Of a stretch of 64,000 nt of DNA, positions 23,508-34,237 are shown piece after piece. The notes beneath the pieces are model-generated. The model was not told where the DNA came from. It did no database searches and saw only the letters and a list, made by a program, of their open reading frames with translations. The first letter of the stretch is position 1. Each line of letters begins with the position of its first letter. This DNA is from Neonectria sp. B-13. Lineage: Eukaryota > Ascomycota > Sordariomycetes > Hypocreales > Nectriaceae. The position numbers and the translations under genes were made by a program. The stretch covers positions 809,783 to 873,782 of the forward strand of contig NOKP01000018.1 of NCBI GenBank assembly GCA_002682825.1, written 5' to 3'.

Positions 23508-25598
23508 ATGGCTAGGCTGAATGAACCCCCAGTGTCTACGGACAGCCTCGAAACGCGTGAGTATTCCCAGGCTGCCTCTCCCAACCACAACCACAATCAC
23601 AACGGACATGTCGCTGACCACGAGCCACGATGCAGTTCGCAAGAAGCTCTTGCGCCAGAACCGAGACCTTGCCAAATCAAACAACGTGCGAGCGCTCCGA
23701 ATCCGCGAGCTTGAAAATGACTGTGCCTGCATGCTCTCCGAGAACCTGGAGCTCCGCGGTCGCATCCTCGAACTCGAAAAGGAGCTCGAGAACAACGACA
23801 CGCGCAGGATCGCCGACCACGCGTTGACAATCAAGGAGAAGCTGGAGTCACAGCTGACGGAATGGGGTGTCCTTCTCGCTGGTCTGGGCCTGGAACCGCC
23901 TACGAAGCGACACTCCCCCCAAGTCAGGAGGACGGCAAAGCCCAGGCTGAGCTTCAGCTCCCAGCGACCCAGCCCCTCTCAAAGGCGGTTGCGAGATATT
24001 GCTCGAGATATTGAAGAGCTGGGACACATCTCAGAAGCCAAGTCTTACCCAAGGATGTCCATGAAGTATGTTATTGTTCGTGGTCAACAAAAAAGCTTGG
24101 ACGCTAACACATTCGCAGCCCAGAGCAAATTTTGGCACTTCGATCCGAGGCCAGCTCCATCGAATCCCCCGAACTTGGCCCGCCTCCCATGTCGCAATTC
24201 ATCGATGAAGATCCCGTCAAAGTCGATTCGCCCAGTCGCCCTTGTTCCGCACCAGCCCAGGAAAGCCCCAAGGCCAAGATGGAGGCGCCAGTTACGCTGG
24301 AGTCCCCCCAACGTGTCAGCGTCACCGAGAGGCCGCCTTCACCCGAGAAGAAGGAAGAGATTGTGGTCCAAGCAAAGGAAATGAAGCCAGAACAACCGGT
24401 TCTCTCGGAAATATCGGTGCCCCAACCTACAAAAACTGGTTCAAAACGGAAGCTCGCCGTTAGAGACGACGTGGGAACTTCCAAGCCCCAGAGGATTGAC
24501 AACGAGAACCAAGATCCCAGAATCGTGGCTGAGAAGCAATCCATCCGTGAGAAGGCCGGAGGCAGAACCCTAAAGGAGCTCGCCAGTATCAGAAAGGAGG
24601 CACGCGGAAGAACAAACACAGCAACTGCCACGAGGAAGCCCCTTGCTGCGAAAAGCACCAACGACGACATTACTTCTCCGAAAAAAACATCTAAGACGGC
24701 CGTCACTGATGAGATTGCAGCCGTCAAGGCCGACCTCATCAAGTCTAAGGCATCTCTGGAGCGACCAAAGTCTAAGGCCATGAACCCAGCCCCCGTTATC
24801 ATTGAGGCCGTCATCAACCACCAGCCCACCGCACCCAAGGTAACGGACGTGCCATGCGAGTTAGGAACTCCTCTCACCGACATCACCCTCCTCTCGCCGA
24901 GCTCCCCGGAGACAGTAACGACCAATGACGGCTCCCGTGGAGCCACGCCGCCACCTACCGATATTAACTCAAGTCGAGAGCCAGCCAGACCGAGCCGACG
25001 AAATAGGGCGGCCGTCAGCTACGCGGAGCCAAATCTCAGGGACAAGATGCGAAGACCGACCAAGGAACTGTATGATGCTGTGGCAGGGGAGGGCAAAAAT
25101 GCAAGACGGTCCAGCCAGGCTGAGCCCCTTGCTCCTGATTCTGTCAAGGTGAAGCGGGAAATGGATCTTGGAGCATCCTGGAAGAAGTTGCCCCGTGCAC
25201 CCACAGGACAAAGCGATCAGTCACCTGAAAACACCCCAGCTAGCCCTTTGGCTGGGAAGGGATCGCCTCCTCTGGAGCTTCGCCATTCTGCTGCGACAGA
25301 AAAGGGCAGGCGCACGTCGATGCTTGTCAAGGAGACAGCCCTGGACCTGAAATACGACAAGGAGACGGCAGATGCGAAGGGCGAACCAGACAATCCTGAT
25401 TCTTTCAACATGAGCGAGGTCGATCTCTACGAGTTTACGCCCTCTTCGCCCCAACCGGAAAAGCAGGCTGGCCCAGAGGTGACGAGGAAGGCAGGCGGTC
25501 GAAAGACGTCTAGGCGTGTCTCGTCCGCAGTCCCCAACGAAGACGGCCTCACAGCCAAGGAGCGAGCCTCGTCGAGGCGACGGAGTATGATGCTGTAA
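23508..25598 (+). CDS. sgo1: Shugoshin, centromeric cohesion protector
   Basis: Three exons (23508-23556, 23636-24065, 24119-25598) give 652 residues. The N-terminus MARLNEPPVSTDSLET, joined to LRKKLLRQNRDLAKSN and a coiled coil to about residue 115, is the conserved Shugoshin_N region that dimerises and recruits PP2A. The middle is disordered and Pro/Ser/Lys-rich. Near residue 451 comes the basic C-terminal SGO motif RRNRAAVSYAEPNLRDKMRR, which binds phosphorylated histone H2A at centromeres. The family shields cohesin (Rec8/Scc1) from separase and helps tension sensing. Exon 1 is only 49 nt; without it the family N-terminus is lost. It is divergent from dad2 and convergent with vps29. Confidence 0.94.
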
Positions 25599-25965
25599 TG
25601 ACACAATGGACGAAAGCGGAATTGCATAGAGCACTGGGAGTTTTTTTGGGAGTCTGTTCCCTTGTCAGCGCTGATAAGACTTCTTTATGGCCATCATTCA
25701 GACTGGTTCAATGCCCAAGATACCAAAGCGACGGAACTTGTTTTTTTTCAATGTTTGTATTTACATCTGCTGCTTTCTCTTCAGACACACCACCCAATTG
25801 GAAATGTTGGCATTGCGTGCCAATGATAATTTCTTGGAAAACAAGTGCGTCCCCTCTCTTGTAAGGGTAACCTGGATGTGATTGCTTGGAGGTTTGTGTG
25901 GGTATAGATTTCATGGCATCGCTGAATGTCTTTGCGGTAAGGTTTCCCTCTCTGATTTCCTCATA
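25599..25965. other. Convergent intergenic region, sgo1/vps29
   Basis: These 367 bases between two stop codons hold both 3' UTRs. T-rich stretches near 25738-25750 could serve polyadenylation of the plus-strand gene. Nothing else is supported. Confidence 0.5.
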
Positions 25966-26684
25966 TCATGATGAGGCAGGCGTAGGCTCGACGGGTTTTG
26001 TGTATGTCACCTTCTCGACTGCCACAGTTTCATTACCCTTGTCATCCTTCCTCAATTGGTAAACGTAGAGTGTGAGCGAGATACCCTGGACCTAAGCACG
26101 TAGTCAGCACCGCCATTTGGCGCAAACGCAACAGCGAGATACCTACATCCATCAAACAGAAACTTGGCGTCGGCTCCTCTCCCTCCTTGCTGAATTCCGT
26201 CGCATATGCTCCCGTGGCGCTTCCGGGGTTGACAAAGAACTTGTCCATGTACTCGAAGGCATCAAAGCGGTGTGTGCCGCCGGAGCAGAGAACATCGACG
26301 TCCAACTTGTTCGCCTCGGCGAGCAGCAGGTCTGGCTCGTTCGAGACCAAGGTGAAGCCCTCGAGGAAGCCGATGCGGATGCCGCCGTGGGTGACGACTT
26401 GTGTCAGGGGGAGGGAGGTGGCCTCAACGTCATAGCGGCCCTTGACGATCTTCAGATCAGGCGCAATCGATCGCAGGTACTCGTAGGTGTGCTTGTCGGT
26501 CAGGTTTCCGAGGCACAGCGTCTGGCCGATCTTGCCGGGAGCGAGGAGCTTCTTGAACTGCAGGTGGTGTTAGCTACCCTGAAGGTGTCGGCGGCGATGC
26601 GCGGGAAGGTCGTGCCTTGGCGGGGATGTCAAGCGCCCGGTCGGGGATGTGCAGGTCCCCAATGACGAGGATGAGGAAAGCCAT
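25966..26684 (-). CDS. vps29: Retromer subunit Vps29
   Basis: Three exons (26684-26616, 26557-26147, 26091-25966) give 201 residues, near the usual 182-200. Visible family signatures are MAFLILVIGDLHIPDRA at the N-terminus, KFKKLLAPGKIGQTLCLGNL across the first junction, SGGTHRFDAFEYMDKFFVNPGSATGAY, and ISLTLYVYQL near the end. Vps29 has a metallophosphoesterase fold that serves as a scaffold, binding Vps35 in the retromer that returns cargo receptors from endosomes to the Golgi. Intron 1 (26615-26558) appears to start with GC: AAG/GCACGA. Reading through meets TAG, and the only GT downstream would leave a 20-nt intron. Gene order is convergent with sgo1 and divergent from rrp12, 393 bases between starts. 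Confidence 0.93.
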
Positions 26685-27077
26685 GGTGTTCTCTCTGGCG
26701 CCGGGAGAGAAACAAGGCTGTAGTGAATTCACGATTTGTACAATGTAGAGAGAGACAAGCGGATGAGCTGCCAGGCCCCTTGAGCTCCGCGAGGCTGGAG
26801 GGGCAGGCACCCAAAGTGGGCAGGCACGTATGCACTCGGATACAACGGTACCGTCATACCGAGGCCGAACGGTGTGGCTTATCCTACTTCGTACACCAGC
26901 CACGCAACCACAGTTGCACAGCCACCTTGCCACCCAACAACCGACAGGCTTATCTTATCGCACCCCGCCGGCGCGATAAGCAATTTTCAGCGCCTGGATT
27001 AAAAATTTGGGATTTTGCACAGGCTGGGGTTCTACTTCACCGAACAATCTAGGCGGTTTGCGATCGAATTGCTCAAG
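26685..27077. promoter_or_regulatory. Divergent promoter of vps29 and rrp12
   Basis: These 393 bases separate the two start codons. A cluster of GATAAG/CTTATC-type hexamers occurs at about 26877-26882, 26949-26960 and 26974-26980. Such hexamers match GATA-factor sites; whether they are used is unknown. Confidence 0.45.
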
Positions 27078-30000
27078 ATGGCGACCCCTTCTCTAGCTGA
27101 AAAGCTGGACAAGATCAAGTCCCCTGGTCTACAGAGCCAGCAGAGGGTACGTCTCCAACATTCATCCCTTATGTTTGCACCTGCCAGACGGTGGAACATT
27201 GGCTAACATGGGCAAATATTCAGAACGTCGTTGTTCTACACGCAGTCGAGTCGACCTTGAAGGACCAGAACACGGCCACGACCGCGACGGGATACTTTGC
27301 CGCCCTCCTAGCCCTCCTACAGCAGGCCAACAGCAATGACACCGTTAACCCGGAGTTGGCCACGCCGGCAGTGTACCTCCTCGACGTCGTCACGCCCTAT
27401 GCCCCGCAGCCTCTCCTCCGCGCCAAGTTCACCCAGATCCTGACCCTCTTGGCCCCCGTGCTCCTTCTGCAGGATGCCGAGCCTATGTTGTTGCGATACT
27501 CTATTGGATGCCTCGAGTCGCTGCTTCTTGCGCAGGACTCCGCCTCCTGGGAACTCTCCGTTACCCAGATTGGACCCCGACGGGCGGTTGCCGGACTTTT
27601 GAATATGTCTCTGGACCACCGGCCTAAGGTGCGAAAGAGGGCGCAGGATGCATTGAAGCAGGTTCTGCGAAACCCTCCCCCGAGCCCGTCACTGGATCAT
27701 CCCGCCGCCGACATGTGCGCCCAGACGGCCATGAAGAACCTGGAGGACTTGACCACCAAGATTGCACAGATGCAAAAGGGAAAGAAATCCACAGATACTA
27801 GCCATGAGCCGGCAATGATCCATGCTCTTCAGCTGGCCAAGACTGTGGCGTCGGCGAGTGGAGGATGGCCCAGCAAGAAGATTGAGTCGCTGTGTAACCT
27901 GTTGCTCGGGATTGCCAAGACCGGAAACGAGTACATGACAATGTCTTCTTTCGAGATCTTCGAAATGATCTTCGAGGGCATGTCGGACGAGCTTGGGTCC
28001 GCCAAGCTGCCGCGTCTGATGGAGATCATCTCGGAGCTGCGACCAGCTGCCAACGACACCCAACTGGTCCCCCCGTGGTTGGCAATTTTGTCGAGAGGAT
28101 ACGATGTTTCGGCGCAGGTCGAGCCCGAGGACACCTTCCAGAACCTTCCCAACCTATTCCAAATGGTTTCACAATTTCTCGAGTCGCCGTCCGAGAACAT
28201 TCGAATCTCAGCATCGGAGTGTCTGGTTTCCTTTATGGCCAACTGTGTGCCCCGCCAAGTGATCCTCGAGCCTTCCATCTACGATGAGAAGGTTCTGGAG
28301 AAACTTGCAAAGATAGCCGAGTCGTTGTTGACTGTTCAGTACCAAGCCGCGTGGCTGCAGACCTTCAATGTCTTGGGATCCATGTTCGATGCCCTACGAT
28401 GGAGAGCATCCCCCATGATGTTGAATATCACTAAGACCATTGGCGAAATCCGAGAAAATGGATCTTTTCACAACAAGCAGGATGCGGACGAGGTGATCGG
28501 AAAGGCCATCCGGGCCATGGGGCCTGAGGCAGTCCTTTCGGTTCTCCCCCTGAACCTCGCAAAGCCCGCCAAGGGACAACCGGGCCGAGCCTGGATGTTC
28601 CCTATTCTACGAGATTATACCAGCAACACCAATCTAGCTCACTTTAAGAGCGAGATGGTGCCGCTCAGTGAGCTGATGTTCCAGAAGGTGCTGAACCACG
28701 GCGAAGCTGAGAAGACGATGGAGCTCAAGATCTACGAGACGGTGGTACAGCAAATCTGGTCGATTCTCCCCGGCTACTGTGATCTGCCATTAGACTTGAT
28801 CGAGGCATTCGACCAGGGTTTCGCGGAAATTCTGGCCAACCTCCTTTACAAGCAAGTTGACTTGCGGCTGGATGTTTGCAGGGCCCTCAAGTCCCTGATC
28901 GAGTCGAATAAGGCCATCACGGAGATCGAGGATGAGGAGGAGGATCTTGTCCTTCAGAGCAGACTGACTCGTGCTGCTGCTCAGAAGAACCTCGATTATC
29001 TTTCTCAGTTCGCTGGCAACATGCTCGCGGTTCTGTTCAACGTTTATACCCAGACTCTCCCCCAGAGCCGAGGTCCTATCCTACAGACCATCAATGTCTT
29101 CCTAAGCATTACCCCCAACCAGGAGCTCATGGAGACATTTGACCGTGTAAGCAAAATGCTTGCTTCGGAATTGGAGGCCCCCAAGGCAGACGAGAAGGAG
29201 AAGAAGGAGAAAACTCAGAAATCCAAGGATCACATGCCGTCAACAGCGCAGACTCTGATGGATCTCGTCATCACCATGTCCGCTTACCTTCCGCGAGAGA
29301 GCTTCTCTGCACTTTTTGAGATCGCCACCGTCATCATTTATAAGCAGGACGAGCCTCAATTGCAGAAGAAGGCGTACAAGCTCATCCCTCGCCTGGCGGA
29401 TTCCGAGATTGGCAAGGCTGCGCTTCAAGAAAGGAGTGCAGAACTCCAGCAACTCATCCTCTCCAGCACCGAGAAGGTCTCCGCCCCTGCTCGACGAGAG
29501 CGCCTCGCCGCCATCATTGCCCTTCTTCCCTTTATTCCCGATACTTCACTCCACTTTATCCCGTCTGTGCTTAGCGAGGTTGTTATATGCTGCAAGGAAA
29601 ACAACGAACGTGCTCGAGAGACCGCATACAATCTTCTGGTACAGCTGGGACACCGTATGGTGGACGCCAATGGCGCTATCATTGACAATACCAAGGTTCC
29701 TCACATGCCTAAGGATGCCGCCCCTGGAACCGCCAACATCGAGGAATTCTTCACGATGGTTAGCGCCGGTCTGGCAGGTAGCACACCTCACATGATCTCT
29801 GCATCCATCACGGCCATTAGCCGGCTGCTGTACGAGTTCCGAGAAGGCTTGAGCGAGCAGACCCTCTCCGACCTGGTGCAGACCATGGATCTCTTCTTGA
29901 CCTCAAACAACCGAGAGATCGTCAAGAGCTGCCTGGGCTTCGTCAAGATCTGCGTCATTGGTCTCCCTGTCGAGCTCATGCTACCTCGTTTGTCCACCCT

Positions 30001-31069
30001 CGTGCCTAACTTGATTGTGTGGAGCCACGAGCACAAGGGCCACTTTAAGGCTAAGGTCAAGCACATCCTGGAGCGCATGGTCCGCCGATTCGGATACGAC
30101 AACATCCACCAGAACTGCCCTGAGGCGGACAAGAAGTTGATTGTCAACATCCGCAAGACAAAGGAACGCTCCAAGAAGAAGAAGGATGCCGCCAAGGCAG
30201 GTCACGATGATGAGGACAGCGAGGACGATGAGGGCCAGCCCAAGCGACGCTTCGAGAACGAGTACGACCAGGCTCTGTACAGCAGCGACTCAGAATCAGA
30301 CGGCTCTGAGGATGACGATGAACCCCGGCAAAGGAAGAAGAACCAGAAGGGTGGCAAGACTTACATCGTCGAGGACGAGGACGAGCCCCTCGATCTTCTT
30401 GACAAGAAGGCCCTCGCCAACATCTCCTCTACCAAGCCTATGAAGCTCCGCAAGCCTACCCGCACTAAGGCAAAGGTCGACCTCGACGGCAAGCTTATCC
30501 TCGGCAAGGACAGCGACGACGAGGCTATGGATGTCGACCAGCCCGAGACATCGGGTGTAGGTGCTTACGTCGCCGCCCTCAAGGGCAAGGACGCCGCGGT
30601 TCGTGGCCGCGGCGGCAAGCTCAAGTTCTCCAACCGCCGCACCAAGGATGATGACGACGAGGAGGAACTCGACGACGACACCGCTGCCGCCGTCAAGGAC
30701 AAGATTAGTTCCCGGGGCAACGGCCGCTTCCGTGGTGGACGTGGCGGACGTGGCGATGGCTTCCGCGGTGGACGCGGTGATGGTTTCCGCGGTGGACGTG
30801 GTGATGGTTTCCGCGGCGGACGTGGCGATGGTTTCCGCGGTGGACGCGGCGATGGCTTCCGCGGTGGACGCGGCGATGGCTTCCGCGGCGGACGCGGCGA
30901 TGGCTCTCGTGGTGGACGGGGTGGTGGCATGCGCGGAGGTCGCGGCGGCGGCGACAGAAGTGGCAAGGGCGGCATCGCGGCTGGTCGCAAGGGCTTGGGC
31001 GTGGAGAAGAGGCATGGGCCGTCGATGGCGGGCGTGGGCAAGGGACCCAGGGGAAGAGGGCGCAACTAG
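27078..31069 (+). CDS. rrp12: Ribosomal RNA processing protein Rrp12 with RGG tail
   Basis: Two exons (27078-27146 and 27224-31069) give 1304 residues; yeast Rrp12 has 1228. Most of the protein is HEAT-like alpha-helical repeat. The NUC173 region is at about residues 410-610 (MFDALRWRASPMMLNITKTIG, then QPGRAWMFPILRDY). A Lys-rich acidic segment begins near residue 1000. The last 100 residues are a Gly/Arg/Phe tail built on six 24-nt repeats encoding GDGFRGGR. Rrp12 escorts pre-40S particles, binds Ran and acts in 18S rRNA maturation and nuclear export. The first exon holds 23 codons and is supported by clean splice sites and the fit of LQSQQR/NVVVLHAVESTL. The RGG tail should bind RNA and be an arginine-methylation target; that is inference. 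Confidence 0.93.
30761..30904 (+). repeat. 24-bp tandem repeat encoding GDGFRGGR
   Basis: Six uninterrupted 24-nt units start at 30761, 30785, 30809, 30833, 30857 and 30881. A diverged unit follows at 30905 with Ser for Phe. Unit differences are third-position C/T changes, so the amino-acid repeat is kept while the DNA drifts. It lies in the rrp12 C-terminal coding region. Confidence 0.92.
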
Positions 31070-31526
31070 ATGCCTTAGTTATACCCATTCGATGTATCAG
31101 GTTCCGGCAGGTGTTCAAAATTTATAGTCGAGTTTACGTGTTCGGATCAATTAAGCACACATAGATCTTTCTCAAGTTCATTTCGCAATCAGTCAGTTTG
31201 CAGATCATCGTCTCAGCACAACGTGACTGAAATCTTGCACTCTATACATGCATCCCGCCAATCGATCTAATCCATCCGCACTGGGTATCATTCCGTCAAA
31301 TCATTGGCCCTCTCATCCGACGGGTTCAAACAAAAAAAAAGTCCGGCGGAAACACTGAGCCTCATAATTATCATCACGTCGTCCACCCCTATCAAAACCG
31401 TCTAAACATAAATCCCAACTTCCTTACATAATCCTGCTCTGTACGGGTGCATAATGCTGGAGAGTAAAAGAAACTCATCCACGAGCTTTCGTTACATAGA
31501 TAGATGTTGCGGCGCACAGCCCATAA
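31070..31526. other. Convergent intergenic region, rrp12 / DUF2293 gene
   Basis: These 457 bases between two stop codons hold the 3' UTRs. An A-run near 31331-31339 and AT-rich patches are seen; no gene. Confidence 0.5.
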
Positions 31527-34237
31527 TTATTCAAGAACAATAACGTCCTCAGGTCGATGCCGGCGCAACGGGTATCCTCTCCGGGGGTCATACTGGTCGT
31601 CTCTAGCTGGGGGCTCATTCCCATAATGCTGGTGTACCGGCTCAAGATGTGGGGCTCTCTGTAGCCTCTCATCGTATCGTCTATACGTAGTCAGCCCTTT
31701 ACATTTGTTTTGCTTAGAGGTATTGAACGTACACTTCTCTAAATGGTTCCTCGGCCATGTGGTCGACCGATATTGGTAGAGGTTCTACTCGAGGTCTTTG
31801 AGTATACCGAGGGTAGTGACCCCCGTCAAGACCTCGACCTTGTATGAGATTGCTTGGTGTTCGTTGCCGAATGACAGCAGAATCTGGGAGAACGGTGCGA
31901 GAATGATGACTAAAGGGCAACGGACGCGTCGTCGTGATCGGGATAAACTCAACTCTAGCGCTCCCTTGAGTTTCCCTCAAGATCCGCGACCCCTCTTGCG
32001 AGGAGACAACGCGATGGTTTTCCGGTGCTCCCCGGATCTCACGATGAACTGGTTGTCGAAATTCCATCATCTTGGGAATCCGAGGTGGCGAGTGAGCATC
32101 GACTGGGCGAGCTGAAATAATTTCAAAGAACCCACCCCGATCCTCCATAAGAACAGGGGTAGATCGCGCTCCTGGTCTTGAGACTTCTTCAACTGGCCTT
32201 CGAGCCGATGCTGGGTGGTGGCTAGACTCAACGAGTCGCCCGTCGGAGCGATACACAAGAGAACCAGAAATCGGGTATCCATTGCGAGCGGGTGCGTATT
32301 GCTGTTCACGGGGGATGTTTGATATCTGCCTGTGGTGATCACCATAGGGGCCGGTCAAGGGATTGACTCTGGTAGCAGGCTGAACCCCTACTACGTGGCG
32401 GTTGGGGAAACTTGGTTCATCCCTCATGATGGCTCCTCTCAATGGCGAGAGTCTTCTTGGGGAATACTGCATGCTGGAACCAAGGAGGGCGCCATTCCCA
32501 AAGCCCTGACTTCTGGGCGGTATGGCACGGACGAAGGACGGTCTCATGGATTCGGGAGAAACTGGCTCGATGGAAGGTACCAGCATATCCTGTAGAGTGT
32601 TGGTGGCTATGGGCACCGGCCGATGTAAAGCTGGCACAATGGGATGTATCTCATGAGAAGACATTACCTTGTCATGCACGGATGGTCGTGGTAGGGGAGA
32701 ATAGGAGTGCCTTGAAAGATCCATGGGCTGACCGCTGTAGGATGGTGGTTGCACCACGTAACCATTCTCAGTCGGCACAGGCCCTGGATCTTTCGATTCA
32801 ATCCTAAGCTCGGAAGGATCAGGGAATTCGTGTGATGTGTACGGCACAGTAGGACGGGGTGTGAGCTGACGGTGGGTTGGGTAGTTGGGAGGTCGGTCCA
32901 TGGGAGGAGGCGGATGTTCTGGATCCTGTTCTTCACGATACCGCCGGATTGCTTCTTGCCAAGCATGATATCTCTTGAACCCCTTCTGCCCTTTCTTGGC
33001 CGAAGGATTCTTACGGTTAGACTTTTGGACCTTGCCCTTTGACTTGGCCGGAGTTGAGGGTCCGTTGTGGTTATTTGTTTCTTTGGGAGAGCATCGACGG
33101 CGCACACCAGTTAAACCGGAGGCATTGCTCTCAACCCGGGCGGGCACGGTTTCTTTTGGCGGAGGCTCAATCTCCTCGATAGAGGATTCGTCAGTTTCCA
33201 GTCCGGAATCTTCGTCCTCAGAGTCCGAAATCACAACCACTTCTCGTAGAATCTCATCCAGCTGATCACGACCAGTCTCCTCGTCTCCTCGCCACTTGAC
33301 AAGAGTGTCCAGACACAAACCCTCAACAACCTTGCGGGCATTCTGCCAGGTGGTTTCCCTTAGCAAGGTGTCATATCTGGTGTGGGTATGGCGGATGTGA
33401 GCGAGCACTGCAAGCTGGACTCGGCGGGCGAGTGTGATGTCTTCCGAGAGTCCTACTGGTTTGTCGCCTTTAAAGGTGGTTCCCTAGGGCCATAAATATT
33501 CGTTTCCTGGAGTTTGGTGTTAGGGGGAGAACAAACCCGTCTGAACGCATGTTCTATGATCATCTGGCGATCGGTGTTTGGAACCCGGGGAAACAAATCT
33601 CGGATGGCAGCATCTACTTGTGCATTGTATTCTTCCTGGGACTTTGGAATAGGTTCAGGTGATCTGCGAAGTACCGGTGCGATGTAATCCAAAGGCTGTC
33701 CAAGAGCGGCCCGGGCTTCGTCAACTATTATTTCCCTGATGTGGTGGCCGATCCGATGAACTTGGTGAGCGAGATGATTCGAGTCAACTTCCTTCGAGTT
33801 CTGTGAGGGTGGTAGGGTCAGTAACTAGAGTCAAGGGTGACTAGGGATGCCACCACGTACCGAAACGATAAAAATCATGGCATCTTTGCCGCGAGACAGC
33901 TCTTTACATGCTGTTGTTAGTTGAGGGTTACCGATGGGAACAAACTCAAAGCCTGGCGGTGGCGTTTTTCTGGAGGTGATCTGCAGGTGGTGAGTGATTC
34001 TGAAATGCGAGGCGGTCGAATATCGCGGTATACCTTGAACTCGAGCTTCTTTTTCTTGTCTTTGTTTTCAACGAACTCGAAATATGAGTGATACTTTGCT
34101 TTTGGGATGGCTGGTTTGGCTACAAAGCCTTCGGGCACAGGCGCCTTGGGGTCGTACTGCGACCTTTGGGCTCGCTTGTGCCTTTCCTTTGGGCCGCCCG
34201 CCACAGCGGCAGGCAGGTTTCGTCTCTCTCTCCCCAT
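31527..34237 (-). CDS. DUF2293-domain protein
   Basis: Five exons (34237-34034, 33980-33861, 33800-33537, 33483-31733, 31680-31527) give 830 residues. The N-terminus has a conserved fungal block: YFEFVENKDKKKKLEFK, TPPPGFEFVPIGNP, then CKELSRGKDAMIFIVS. The DUF2293 region follows at about 150-260, with DLFPRVPNTDRQMIIEHAF, FKGDKPVGL and RRVQLAVLAHIRHTHTRYD. It ends at CLDTLVKWRGDEE. The remaining 550 residues are acidic, then Pro/Arg-rich and disordered. The intron ending at 33484 was placed so that the FKGDKPVG block stays in frame; other acceptors bring a stop. The small last exon restores a frame of 51 codons ending in DVIVLE. Function is unknown; a basic tail and an SDSEDED acidic patch are compatible with a nuclear protein. 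Confidence 0.87.

Noticed and set aside
30296..31065. Long minus-strand frames opposite the rrp12 C-terminus
   Set aside because: They are translations of the 24-bp repeat and the GC-rich coding strand in other frames, built of Ala-Ser or Pro-Arg repeats.
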